Below are positions 22,771 through 34,156 of a stretch of DNA of 64,000 nucleotides, one piece after another. Under the pieces are notes generated by a model that did not search any database, was not told where the DNA came from, and was given only the letters and a program-made list of their open reading frames with translations. This stretch comes from Perca fluviatilis (taxonomy: Eukaryota; Chordata; Actinopteri; Perciformes; Percidae), in assembly GCF_010015445.1 (NCBI RefSeq), contig NC_053116.1, positions 2,888,068 through 2,952,067 of the forward strand, read 5' to 3'. The first letter of the stretch is position 1; each line of letters opens with the position of its first letter. The translations under genes were made by a program, and so were the position numbers.

Positions 22771-22863
22771 GTTAGCATTAACATTACAGGAACATGCTCA
22801 GCATCGTTCAAACATTGCTAGCTATCAGGTGGTCCAATGATGATAATCTAATGGTTTCAGTAT

Positions 22864-24401
22864 TAGTGTTAATTATGTCAACCATTTTTAATTTAGTCTT
22901 AGTCTTGTGCCAAATGTCCTTGTCAGTTTTAGTCATATTTAGTCATTCACAATATAAAACCAAGTTTTAGTCGACTAAAAGTCTTGTCATTTTAGTCTAG
23001 TTTTAGTCAAAAGAGAACTCAATATATCTTGATCAAGTTTTAGTCAAAACATTTTAGTCTTTTTTTATTTATTTATTTTTTTTATTTCTGAGATTATTTC
23101 TGATAACCATTTCAGTCAAATAGTTATATAAAAATAAATTATATAAAGTTATATAAATATCGAACCTCTACCTTATTTCACGAGTAAATTCCTGTTAAAC
23201 GACAAAAACAACCACTGGATGGGCAAAGGGTATTTTACAATAACTTTGAATGCAGCACGAGGCTGGCGAGGCAAGTTTAAATTTTTTTTTCAATGTTTTC
23301 ATTTAGAATCTTTTCATTTTATTTGGAAAACTTTATCTCCATAAATGTAAATGGTTTGAAAGAAAACCGAATATTCATTTAAAAATGACAATATAATGAA
23401 TATAATGGAATTATATTTTGTAACTTTAATAGGACTGACAAATAAGAAAACCATCTGGACTCTGAACATTTACAATGACTTACAACCTCTTTAATGTAAA
23501 TTCCATGCGCCCCTTTTTCATAGTGTGTACTGTATGTGTGCATTTAATGTTTTCAATGTGTATGTGTATCTGTACTTGAATAATAAAGTTTTGTGAAGAC
23601 ATAAAAAAATGAGTTGTCGGCGAGGCGAGCTTACGGACTGTCTACTCGACCTAATTGCATTTTAATATACTACATTTATACACCAAACCTACAGTAGGCC
23701 TAGCTAGGCTACGTGCATAACTTTGTGTATTTCAGAAGTGAAAGCATGGCTTTTGTTGTTGATTTGCTTTACCCTGAGCTCAAAGAGAGGCTGCACTCGC
23801 TCGCTATGCCCGCTCGTCTGAATCAGATCCACTCATGACAACGTAGCCGGCTGATTCGCGGGATTGACGGAGTCCCGTGAGAACTCACGAGTCATCAACA
23901 ACTCATGAATCATCGACAACTCATGATTCACCAACAACTCAAGAGTCATCGAGGGCTCGTGAGTTCTCGAGTGAATCATGGTCTGCAATATTCCGGCTTT
24001 GAGGCTGCGGTTCGGGGAACTGTCTCTCTGCTCACTCAGGCGCTTGAGTTGACTTGTGGAGTTGCTGTTGCCTACGAAATTGTAAGATATAAAGCTTTTT
24101 GCAGCTAAGATGGCTAGGAATAGAAGAAGCTAATGTTGCAAGAGGTTTGTGTGTGGCGCTGTTATCATTTTAGATTTAATTGTAGTAGGACTGCATTGAA
24201 CCGGGTTAATGATGCTAGAGACTCGTGATTCGTGAGTCAATTTAAAGACTTGGGTTAAAGATCTGAGTGAATCACGACTCAAACAGGTCTATTAGTCAGC
24301 GTTTTTGGACCTTGGCGGAGTCTTGTCTTTGTCCCGTCTTAGTCATGGAAATAACAGTCATTGACTAACATATTTAGTCTCGTCTGACGAAATTAACACT
24401 A
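22864..24401. mobile_element. hAT non-autonomous element, 1.5 kb
   Basis: The ends are TAGTGTTAATTATGTC and, inverted from the right, TAGTGTTAATTTCGTCAG. Flanking 8-mers TTCAGTAT and ATCAGTAT agree at seven positions. The interior holds TTTAGTC-rich sequence near both ends. Near 23460-23610 a polyadenylation-like AATAAA segment is present. At 23880-23980 a small tandem repeat of CAACTCATGA-type units occurs. No transposase was found. Confidence 0.8.
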
Positions 24402-24977
24402 ATCAGTATTGATCATGGTAGCGATGGTTAGGCTAAACGTTATGTCGACCGCTCATTGGATTTTTTAATGGATCTCTTAAAGTTGTCCTGGGATTCATTG
24501 TAACATCACTCAACTTGTTAGTTAGCTTAGGTAACGTTAATACAGCAGTGCTCTGCGGTAGTAGTCTAACTTACTGTGTAATTTTCAGTCATTTTCTGAA
24601 TGAATATGATATTGAAATACAATTGGGATCACTCATTTGATTTCCAACCCATTTAGCTAGCAAGCTAAACTGAACATTCATTTAGCCATGCAGCCTGCGC
24701 TGAACAGAGGGTTGCCGTTGAATGGTAGTGTGGTTTTGCTTAATGTTAGTGTTAGGCGTGACATTTTAACATGCAGTGGCGAACCGTGAGTACTACAGCT
24801 GGGCCTTCACCTCGGCCATTACCGCCGAGAAAAAAATCATCGTGGAAAAAAGCAACCGTACGATTAATTGAAATGGTTTAACAAGTGCAATCCTTTAATT
24901 AACGATGACAAGGATGTAAACAAATAGACCATAACGTCAATAACATTCTCCGCAAAAAGAAACATTCTCAACATTAA

Positions 24978-26057
24978 AGTGATGGTTCGGAGTAATTTCA
25001 CTCTAGACTGCTTTGCACCTTGACCTTGAGCCAAACAACCCCCAATAAGCTTTTTCCCCCTTGTTATAACGTTGGTCGAGTTAGCGTTATCAGCTGGTTA
25101 GCTTAGTGCAGGCGCTAATGGACCCACGTTTGTATTTCGTAAATAACCCCACTAATAATGCCCGGGTTGATACCAAACATCTACACTAGTACAAATATTT
25201 GATGTATTTATAAAACAAGGCATTAGAAAGTTTGTAACTAATCCAGAAGTATATTTAAATAACATTTGCCTGATAGATACTCCTCACGGCTGCTATCGCG
25301 CGAGATCCCGCAACATCACGCGAGATCACGCACAGAGCATATATATTGCCGGAAGAGACTAATGGTAAAGAAGAATCAAGAAGCGAGTAAACAGCAGAAG
25401 CAGCTACTGCAGCATGAGGCGATAGGACAAGATGCCACGCAGTTGTATATATCCTGGCTGCGGTTTAAAAGCTAAAAAGTTCAATCCAGAGACGTTCCAT
25501 GATCTCCCGTTTCGATACAAATACCCGGAGCTTCTACAACAGTGGCTTGTCTGTGTATTCAGGCTCAAATAGGTACGGTCGACCTTCGAAATTGAGCCAC
25601 TCATTGTCACGTTCGATGCTCACCTCTGACTCTGCCATTTTCTTGATCTATTCTGCTGTTTCCTGCTTGGTATTCTCTTCCGGCAATATATGTTGTGCTC
25701 TGTGCGTGATCTCGCGTGATGTCGCGGGATCTCGTGCGATAGCAGCCATGAGGAGTATCTATCATGTAAGTGTTATTTAAATATACTTCTGGTGTAGTTA
25801 CAAACTTTCTAATGCCTCGTTTTATAAATACATAAAATATTTGTACTAGTGTAGACATTTGGTATCAATCCGGGCATTATTAGTGGGGTTATTTACGAAA
25901 TACAAACGTGGGTCCATTAGTGCCTGCACTAAGCTAACCAGCTGATAACGCTAACTCGACCAACGTTATAACAAGGGGGAAAAAGCTTATTGGGGGTTGT
26001 TTGGCTCGAGGTCAAGGTGCAAAGCAACCTAGAGTGAAATTACTCTGAACCATCACT
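24978..26057. mobile_element. TTAA-flanked DNA element with ~400-bp inverted repeats
   Basis: The left arm (24978 to about 25390) and right arm (about 25660 to 26057) are inverted copies with few mismatches; both start AGTGATGGTTC(G/A)GAGTAA. TTAA lies immediately outside each end (24974-24977 and 26058-26061). The central loop of about 270 bases encodes a short THAP-type peptide. A diverged relative without that peptide is at 58740-59300. TTAA duplication suggests piggyBac-like mobilisation, while a THAP finger is typical of P-element-type transposases, so the class is unsettled. Confidence 0.8.
25432..25572 (+). CDS. Small THAP-type zinc-finger ORF, 46 residues
   Basis: The frame starts MPRSCIYPGCGLKAKKFN, continues PETFHDLPFRYKYPELLQQW and ends FRLK. 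It has the first half of a THAP finger: the CX4C pair near the N-terminus, the FH-x-x-P segment and the conserved Trp. The second zinc pair (CX2H) is missing, so the finger is incomplete unless a later exon supplies it; AAATAGGTACGG at the end could hold a donor. THAP domains are DNA-binding parts of P-element-like transposases and host THAP proteins. It lies in the loop between the two long inverted arms. A relic of a parental transposase is the simplest reading. Confidence 0.5.
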   Translation: MPRSCIYPGCGLKAKKFNPETFHDLPFRYKYPELLQQWLVCVFRLK

Positions 26058-26750
26058 TTAACTTCAGGAAACTGGAGACCATTTAGGCTACATAGTTGAA
26101 ATTAAATAAACATACTCTAAAGCCAAAATCTGGAAATATAAAATTAGGTCACCCAGAATGTCACCCCGTGATGCTGCTGACACAGACACCGAGGCTCATT
26201 TCATCACCATGCACAGCGCTATGAAATCACGGCGCATTACAAATCATTCACACATTGACAAAAAATTCATGAGCATCATCAATCTACAATACAATTTCAA
26301 AATCACAATACGCCAAAAGTTACACAAAGCTGGTAATACAAAGACTATGTTTTAAAGTTGCATTGAAGTGCAAATACTTCTCCATGCGCAATTACGCATG
26401 GCGCAATAAATCAAAGTCACAATTTAAATTTATAGGTTCTACCTCCTTAATTCTCCACAGGGAAAGGGACAGACAAGTGAGCATGGGGGGAATAAAAACC
26501 CTCTTAAAAACAAAAATCCAACCACACACTTCTGATACGTTTGATATATTGATTGATTGATTACATATTGAATTAAAGGCAATTTGCGCTGGGACAACCT
26601 CCGCAATAAATACAAATTCCTGAATGTCCACTTTGCCAGTAATCTTAATCCATTGAAATAATAATCAAGGTGGCTCATAACATAGGCCTACTTTACACGA
26701 AAACGAAGTCCATTCGTCGATCTTTCTTTGTGAAGTGGGCGATGGCGGCG

Positions 26751-28135
26751 TCATAAAGTTTGTCCTTTGATTTGAGCTCCAAAAGAAGTCCTTTCTCTAT
26801 GGATCAGTGCCAAAGCTCCCAGACGATCCTGTCCAGTACTGTTCCTGGCGTGCGTCTTGATTCGCTTCAGAGCGGAGAAAGACTGCTCCACGGAGGAGGT
26901 GGTCACGGGAATGGTCAGCACCAGGCAGGTGAGGTGATACAGTTGCGGCATGCTCTCAGTCAGCTCTTTAAGAGTCAGAAAGTGCAGCAGGTCTGATGGG
27001 CTCCTTGCCTCAAAGTTTGCCATGTTGTACATGACCGTTAGTTCAGTTTTGAGCCTGGGGAGGTCAAAATGCAGCCCGTAGTTTTCCGTGGGGCTCTGAA
27101 ACTCAGAGTTGGGGAAGTTTTCTCTGTATGAGGAAAACTTCTTGGGGTCCAGAAGGGCAAGGAACATGAGCTTTTCATGATCCTTGAACCTGTTTGTCAG
27201 CTGAGTGAGAATGTTGTCCAGGATTTCAATGTGTAGCTTCTGGTATGCTGCACGCACATCTCCAACTCTCCGTGCCCTGCGCCCACTGGGAACCCCGACT
27301 TCGCACACAGTGTCCACATAGATGGAGTAAAATTTGGCCTTTTCTCTCTCTGTGGTGCTGCAGAAGTCCTCGATGCTGGACAAACAGAACTGCATGTCAT
27401 ACTCCTTATTCTGCAAGATCCCAAAGAGCACATTGGAGGAGTATGCGAACACGGAGCTGAATGTGGCGAGGAGAAAGCAGAACTCGAAGCCCGTCAGCAG
27501 TGCAGTGTATCCATCAGCGCTGTGTACAGCATCATCATCAAAATCATTGTGGTTGTCAACAATGAATTCAAAGAACTCCAAGAGTTCTCTCCGCTCATAC
27601 AAAGTGCAAACCAAACGTGATGAAAAGTTCCACCGTGTTGGAGTCACTCTGGGCAGTCTTCGCTGGCATATTTCATCCAGGAGTTTCGTGCGTTTGGCTG
27701 ACTTTGAGAAAAAGGCTGCGAGGCCACTTAGGTGGGAGAAAAATATTTTGCAGTCTTTGATTTTAGCAGCACTTTGAGACATGACGAGGTTCAGAGAGTG
27801 CACATAACAGTGAACGAAGAGAGCTTGTGGTATTTTTTGCTTTATTTTAGCTTGGATCCCATTCAGTCCAGAGACCATGACTGCGGCTCCATCGTAACAC
27901 TGGGCAATTACCTTATTGGTGCAGGCACAATACTCCAGAAACTCCAAAAGTTGCTTATCACCACTGACATCACCAAACTGGAAAAAGCGCTCCTTCACAC
28001 CACCGTCAGCGGTGTAACGCAGAACATATGACATCTGAGCAGTGTTACTTACGTCAGTTGTCTCGTCTACCATAACGGAGACAAAAGGCGTGTTCCTCAC
28101 CTCCTCCCTCATTGTTTTGGTTATTACATCTGCCA
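26751..28135 (-). pseudogene. ZMYM-type hAT transposase, catalytic and C-terminal part
   Basis: This is an uninterrupted frame of about 460 codons from VADVITKTMREEV to the stop. It contains VSVMVDETTDVSN and IAQCYDGAAVMVSG (the two RNase H-fold Asp regions), the HCYVHSLNLVMSQ block, and at the C-terminus the dimerisation region with LVLTIPVTTSSVEQSFSALK. It matches the DUF4371 plus hAT C-terminal layout of ZMYM1-like transposases. The few residues before VADV come from an inserted LINE and are not transposase. The body is intact but separated from its N-terminal part, so it is probably not functional. Confidence 0.88.
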
Positions 28136-28139
28136 CCGA

Positions 28140-28458
28140 GTGGCAAAGAAGGCCCGATCCATTGCAGCTGACCCTAGCCACCCCTTGTCATGCCAGTTTA
28201 AGTTACTTCCCTCAGGCCGTAGGTACTCCATGCCTAGATGCAGGTCCAATAGACTCAGAAACTCTTTTATCCCGACTTCTATTTCCATTTTAAACAATTT
28301 GCCGGAATTGTTTTAAATGTATGCATTTTACTATTGTGGTTTAGTTATTGTGGGTATTTTTTGTTTCACTGTTGTTGTTGTTTGTCCTGTTTTTATGTGT
28401 GTCTGCTGGCTGTACAAATAATTGCCCCTCGGGGATAATAAAGTTACCTTGACCTTGA
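28140..28458 (+). mobile_element. LINE 3' end inserted in the hAT transposase
   Basis: It carries the end of a LINE reverse transcriptase (SRLLFPF-type C-terminus in broken frames), a short 3' UTR and the tail AATAAAGTTACCTTGACC. It is flanked by CCGA at 28136-28139 and 28459-28462. It splits the transposase reading ...LIQS / VADV... exactly, so it landed after the hAT was in place. The clade is not settled; a Rex1/CR1-like origin is possible. Confidence 0.75.
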
Positions 28459-28860
28459 CCGATTGAATCAGGTCTTTCTGAATTTTGCTGGATCCAGATG
28501 ACAGGGCAGAGGGCTGTCATACCCCACCAAAAACTCCAGCAACTCCAAGTAGTTCCCCTTGTTTTCCAAATCTTTACTCTCATCATGTCCTCGAAATGCC
28601 AGCTCTTGCTTTCCAAGAAATGTGACGACATCGATGAGACGTTTCAGGATCTCTGTTCTGCCTGACCTTGTTGTTGTGGGCCGTAGTATGATTACGGCGC
28701 TGCTCATCTAGCTGAAGATCAACTCTTGTGTCCCCAAAGGTTTTCAAACTGACTGTAGCTTGCAGGTGTGCCGCAGAATCTTGATGTCGGTGGGCTGACT
28801 TTGTCAGATTTGTAAGGCTGACAAATCCGCTGCTGACCCAGGTGGATGACTTGTCAGCTG
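28459..28860 (-). pseudogene. ZMYM-type hAT transposase, N-terminal part
   Basis: The minus strand encodes TWVSSGFVSLTNLTKSAHRH, then TRVDLQLDEQRRNHT and, after frame breaks, EILKRLIDVVTFLGKQELAF followed by RGHDESKDLENKGNYLELLE. It ends with IQKDLIQS just where the LINE is inserted, and the sequence resumes as VADV on the other side. This is the TTF-type/DUF4371 N-terminal region. A frame change lies near 28530. Confidence 0.8.
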
Positions 28861-28923
28861 TAAAAAGTAAACAACTCCAGCAGTACAGTCTTAACCTTTT
28901 CTTTTAATTACAGTTCTGGAGTT

Positions 28924-29090
28924 TGAAGTGTTATTGAGGAGTCAATGATGAAGACTTGAGGGTAAATCCAACGTAACTTTTACTTCCTTCCCCAGACACC
29001 CTGCACATACACGTACGACTGCGCAACAACCGTAGCGCATATCACTCCGCCTAGGATTGTAATCTAGTTCCAAATTAACATATCACAACA
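28924..29090 (-). repeat. 3' LTR
   Basis: On the minus strand it starts TGTTGTGATATG and ends ATAACACTTCA, the usual TG...CA form. It differs from the other LTR at a single position near 29076 by eye. Confidence 0.93.
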
Positions 29091-29404
29091 TCCCCCCTGT
29101 TTAGCTCAGTTATTCCTAGATAATCAAAAAATGCATTAAACACATTTAGCTGTGTCAACCAAAGATTAACATTAACTGTCGCTATACATATTTCAAAACA
29201 TTTCACTCAATTACCATAACTTGTGCTTCTATTGGCAAACTATACTTTCTTCCTATCAACCAACTTATTCAAAGCATAACACATCCCCCTTGAACATGGA
29301 GATAGGGAAACAAATTATTATTATTATTATTATTTTTTTTTTGCCAATAAGCATTAAATGCTACATGTGAAAGTAGGCAAGAACAATGTGGAATACGCTC
29401 ACTG

Positions 29405-31180
29405 TTAAACATAGTCTCTGTAGTGAGCTGGTTTGACCACAGCCCTTCCAAATCGTGTACGGATTGGCTGAGGGCTCTTGGGGTCCGGTGCTTCTGATTC
29501 GGATCCACAGGATGATGCGGTCTGTGTCTGATCACTGTGACCCTCCTGGCCTTCATCCAGTGCTAGTGGCACCGCAAAGCAAACTCTTTTCACAGTCTGT
29601 TGCATCTGTGTGTTGTATGGTCCACGTAGGTGGCTCCTGCAACGCCTAATCTTATTTCCATTAGGTGTTTGAACTATGTAGCTCCGTGGCTCATTGCACT
29701 TTTGCTGGACAACTGCTGGGTGCCATGTCCTTCTCTCTTTGTTCCACACGGTCACATGCTGTCCAGGACGGAGTGGAGGAAGTTCTCTGCGGCAGCTGCG
29801 GTCATGGTGTTGCTTCATCACAGCTGCCCTGCGAGCCAGGTGCTGTCGGTGTCCCTCTTTACCTGCGTCTGCTCGGCTTGGCAGTAGGGTGGTGACAGGC
29901 CTGCCAAAAAGCAGTTCTGCAGGTGAAGGCAGTTTGCTGTCAATAGGTGTTGCTCTTACTTGTAGCAAAGCTATGTGGAGGTCACCTTTGTTTTGCTGTG
30001 TTTTCTTCACAATGGCTTTGATGTGTCGGACATGTCTTTCAATAAATCCATTGCTTTTGGGATAGTGGGGTGAACTGGTGATGTGTCTTACTCCCCATTC
30101 TGTCGCAAGTCCTTTGAAGGCCTGTCCCGTGTACTGTGGTCCATTATCGGTCAGGATTTCGTCCGGTCGTCCGAATAAGGACATGTATCTCCGCATCATC
30201 TGTGTGACTGCATAGCTGGATACTGGAGTGGGCATTTCATCCACAAGTGGATATTTTGAGTATCTGTCCACAGTCAACATGTAGTGGCGGCCATTGACTT
30301 CAAAAAGGTCAGAGGCTATTGACTGCCATGGTTTGGATGGTATGTCATGCGGCTTGAGAGGCTCTTTTGGGTTTGCATCTTGATGCTCTGCACACACATT
30401 GCATGATCTGCAGATTCTTTCAACGTCGTCATTCATCTTTGTCCAATAGACACTTTCTCTTGCCAGCCGGCGTGTCTTTTCTATGCCTTGGTGGCCCACG
30501 TGTAGTTGTGTGAGAATGTCTTCAGTCATGGAGTCTGGAATGAGTACCTGTCTGCCCTTGAAGATGACTCCTGACTCCATAGCAAGTTCATCTCTGAAAG
30601 GCCAGTATGGACGCAGGTCTTTAGGTAGGTCCTTTATACTTTCAGGCCATCCTTGGTGAATGAATATCTTCAGCGCACGGAGCTTTGGGTCATCAGCAGT
30701 TTGGCTACGTAGAGCGTCTTGTTTCCCAGGTGAGAAGTTTATTATGGCGATGGTGTGCCTCTCTGGGTCCTCAAACTCTGTTTCAATCCCGTCTATGCGC
30801 TCATCCAGCTCGATGTCGCCGCTGTTTTCAGGGTTTGGTAACCGGCTGAGAGCGTCTGCCAGGACCATTTCTGCCCCGGGTCGGTATTTGACTTCATAGT
30901 TGTACCCTTGGGTCTTAATCAGCATGCGCTGGAGTCGGGGTGGTGCTGCATGCAATGGTTTTAAGCATATAGTGACGAGCGGTTTGTGATCTGTTATCAC
31001 GGTGAATGACTTTCCATACAGGTAGGTGTGGTAACGCTGCATTCCATAAACTATTGCAAGCATTTCACGTTCTATGTTGCTGTATCTTGACTGGCAGTCC
31101 GTCAGAGTCTTTGACCCGAACGCGATGGGCCTATTGTTCTGCACCAGTGCTATACCTAGGCCCTTCTGTGATGCATCTAC
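29405..31180 (-). pseudogene. Ty3/Gypsy RNase H and integrase
   Basis: From the frame break it reads EVDASQKGLGIALVQ and FGSKTLTDCQSRYSNIEREM of RNase H, with TDHKPLVTI. The integrase follows with the HHCC zinc region (HVGHQGIEKTRR ... CRSCNVCAEH) and all three catalytic acids: Asp in YMLTVDRYSKYP, Asp in ILTDNGPQYTG and Glu in SNGFIERHVRHIK. The frame runs intact to a C-terminus ending HYRDYV. No chromodomain is visible. The integrase itself looks capable, but the element's protease and frame defects argue against autonomous activity. Confidence 0.88.
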
Positions 31181-32661
31181 TTCGAAGTGCCGGGTGTGCT
31201 GGCGTCATAGTATTTCAGACATGCATCCTCTGTGATAGCTGATTTTGTGTCATCGAAGCATTTCTGATGGTCTGCTTCCCATATCCACAAAGCATCATTT
31301 TTTAGCAGTCCTCTCAAGGTGTGCGCTTTCTCTGCAAACTTTGGTATGTAAGTTGCGAGGTAAGTTAGCATTCCCATGAATCTGTGCAGTTCATCCTTGT
31401 TTTGGGGGGTTGGCATATTCTGTATGTCTCTTATCTTCGCAGGGTCTGGTTTAATGCCACTCTCTGTGTACAGGTTACCAAAGAATGAGATACTGTTCTG
31501 CTTTATCATGCATTTGTCGCTGTTGAATACCATACCCGCTTCAGCAGCCCGTTCCATCAGGTTAACCAGGTTTCTGTCGTGCTCTTCTTCATTTCTTCCG
31601 CATACAGCTATGTCGTCAGCTATACTGACCACGCCGTCAAGCCCCTCCAGGATCTGGTCCATCTTGGCCTGGAAGAAATCTTGAGACACGTTCAGTCCAA
31701 ATGGCAGACGTTTCCAGCAGTATCTACCAAATGGGGTCCGAAACGTTGTCAAGACTTGTGAGTCTTCATCAAGATGTATTGACCAGTATCCTGCTTTCGC
31801 ATCAAGCTTGCTGAAAACCTTTGCATTTGCAAATTTTGGATTCAGTTCCTCGACCATAGGTATCTTGTGTGGGCATCTTTTCAGGCTGGCATTCAGTTTT
31901 TGTGGGTCTAGGCATATTCGTAAGGATCCATCCTTCTTTGTGCTGTACGCCAGGCTGGAGCACCAGTCAGTGTGGTGTTCGACTTTCCGCAGAACATCTT
32001 GCTCCACGAGTTTGTTCAGCTCACCTTGGAGCTTGTCTTTGATGTGGATGCTGCATTTCCGTGGTGGGTCTATGAATGGCTCAGCATCATCCTTCAGGAT
32101 GAGTTTTGCAGTTCCTTTAAAGTTTCCTATTTTGTCAAACTGATTCGGATATGCTCTTTTGATATCATCACAGGTAGTTATTTCCAGTAGTTTTACTTTT
32201 TGTTTGCTTTCCTTGCTGTCGTCCATTTTTCCTTTAACTGTATCCACATGCACAGTCACGAGATTCAACAGCTCACTCGTGGGTAGGCCAACTACAGCTG
32301 GTCCTGGTACATCCACGACATAGAACTTGGCATTTATCCATTTGGACTCCTTGTGACAGCATGGAATGTTAATGGTTCCTAAACAAGGGATCTCATGACC
32401 ACTGTAAGCAGATAGTTTCCGGTTATTTTTCTTCAGTCTTATATATGCACGTGCGTCACTTCCGTACATCTGTGTGATTGAGTGGAATTGTCTCTGGTAC
32501 ATGTATTCTTCCTCTGGCTCTTGACTATCAACCACATCAATTCTGGACTCATGCTGTAGCCTGTGTGCTTTCTTTTTGGACTGGTGCTTGTTTTGTGGTG
32601 GACGAGACTTACTTTTATTTTTTCTGCAGCATCTGGCCCAGTGTCCTTTTGCGCACAACAC
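31177..32661 (-). pseudogene. Ty3/Gypsy protease region and reverse transcriptase
   Basis: It begins in the zinc-knuckle remnant (CAKGHWARCC). The protease flank with YSGHEIPCLGTINIPC and VVGLPTSELL is present, but no DTG or DSG triad is seen, so the protease active site is apparently deleted. The reverse transcriptase is well preserved: VLRKVEHHTDWCSSLAYSTK, LRICLDPQKLN, FSKLDAKAGYWSIHLDEDS, LPFGLNVSQDFFQ and the catalytic VVSIADDIAVCG. The frame breaks after YYDASTPGTSK where the RNase H start should follow in another frame. Confidence 0.87.
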
Positions 32662-33344
32662 TAACGCATAATATTCATGCTATGCGAGGCACTGCCGGGC
32701 GGTTTGTGGTCTGTGCCACAGTTCTGGCATACCAGTCCTCTGTGTATTTCGTGGATTTTTTCTGCAGTATGTAGGCTAAGCTGGTTTAGCTGTTCATTCC
32801 CTGCCGATAAAGCTTCATATTTCCTTCCTTCTTTTAACACATCAGCCAAGGTGTGGCCTTGAGGTTTGCTATATAGGTCATTCCTCAGAGCATCATGCGG
32901 CGTGCTAGCAATGATTAGCTCAATCAAACGTTCGTTCAACTCCCCATCGGTAAACTGGCATTTCAGCGCTAAGGTTCTGGCTCTGGTGACAAAATCATCG
33001 ATGCTTTCATCCTGTTTCTGTCTGTATTGCATTAGGTGGAGTCTGTGTATTCTAAAGTTCACGTTAAGCTTCAACTGACCCTCAAAAAAGTTCCACAGAA
33101 CGTCAGGCTTTTTCTTGTCGTCATCGCTGAGTCCGCTGGCGTTCAGTCTTTTTAATCCTTCATCTCCGATGCCTCGGCAGATCTTCCTAGCTTGTTTAGC
33201 TTCGTCCTCTATTTCCTCATCGTCCAGGTAAAGACACATTTTCTGTCTAAATAGTGAGATAGCCTCACTCAGATCCGGATCGGACCAGTTCATCGTCGGT
33301 AAATGTGATGCCATCTTATCCGTATATACAGCGTCGGCACACAC
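32661..33344 (-). pseudogene. Ty3/Gypsy Gag
   Basis: The likely start is the Met of MASHLPTMNWSDPDL, ten codons into the open frame. The capsid-like region includes LWNFFEGQLKLNVNFRIHRL and QDESIDDFVTRARTLALKCQ, a typical retrotransposon Gag signature. A cysteine-rich region begins CQNCGTDH, but the frame shifts within the zinc-knuckle segment; the matching CAKGHWARCC lies in the next frame. Gag packages the element RNA into particles. Whether the shift is a mutation or a recoding site cannot be told. Confidence 0.82.
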
Positions 33345-33487
33345 TTGCGTCGCTCCCCTTAGCCACCTAGCTTGCTCCCGTTAGCTGCTTAGCTTGCCCA
33401 GTTCTCACTCACCAGTCTGGCGATAGCAATATTATCCTTGGGCAATTTCGCCCGAGACTCCCGTCAGGGATCCCACCGCTGCCACCA

Positions 33488-33654
33488 TGAAGTGTTATTG
33501 AGGAGTCAATGATGAAGACTTGAGGGTAAATCCAACGTAACTTTTACTTCCTTCCCCAGACACCCTGCACATACACGTACGACTGCGCAACAACCGTAGC
33601 GCATATCACTCCGCCTAGGATTGTAATCTAGTTCCAAAATAACATATCACAACA
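33488..33654 (-). repeat. 5' LTR
   Basis: Same length and ends as the 3' LTR. One mismatch in 167 bases indicates a recent insertion. Promoter elements were not resolved. Confidence 0.93.
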
Positions 33655-34125
33655 GAGTTGGTCTTCCGTTTTTTATTATTTCAAGTTTTTCTGTGAAAGG
33701 CCGCCTTGAAAAAGGCGATGCTATCAAGCTAGCCACAACGTCACACTCGTCTTCCACCATTTAACTCTGTCTCTCAACCGCTCTCACCACTCTGCAGAGA
33801 TTCGGACTTCATGAAGGCCTACGATCTTTTGTTTTTTTCCCGCCCACTTGAAATCAAAGCGTGATTGGTCGATTTGCCCGTCACTCTTCACACCAAAACA
33901 CATAGCTTGGCCTTCCCCGGGATTCGTGAGTCCTAACCAATGAATGAGCCAGCTAACTGGGCTTTAATAGAGACAGACGATTCTGATTGGATAACATGTT
34001 TTCAGGACATGAACTTGACAGTAAGCTTAACTTTAGAACAAAAATGAGAGAAAATGTATTAAATGCATTGTATTAAATTAAATGAGATAGAAATAAAAAA
34101 TAAAAAAACTTTTTTATTTAATACT

Positions 34126-34156
<31 letters not shown>

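Larger units (their letters stand above)
28924..33654 (-). mobile_element. Ty3/Gypsy LTR retrotransposon, complete insertion
   Basis: A 4.7-kb minus-strand element with 167-bp LTRs, flanked by 5-bp duplications GAGTT (28919-28923 and 33655-33659). A G-rich tract (ACAGGGGGGA, minus strand) adjoins the 3' LTR, and TGGTGGCAGCGGTGGG follows the 5' LTR as a candidate primer-binding site. Gag, protease region, reverse transcriptase, RNase H and integrase follow in Ty3/Gypsy order without an envelope gene. Sequence style (IADD catalytic box, short LTRs) suggests the Mag group. Confidence 0.93.

Noticed and set aside
27334..27777. Plus-strand frame of 147 codons
   Set aside because: Antisense to the hAT transposase coding frame; no motif of its own.
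26751..28135. Domesticated host gene from the hAT transposase
   Set aside because: The open frame is tempting, but the element keeps its terminal repeats and near-matching target duplications, and its N-terminal part is split by a LINE and broken in frame, so a dead transposon is the simpler reading.
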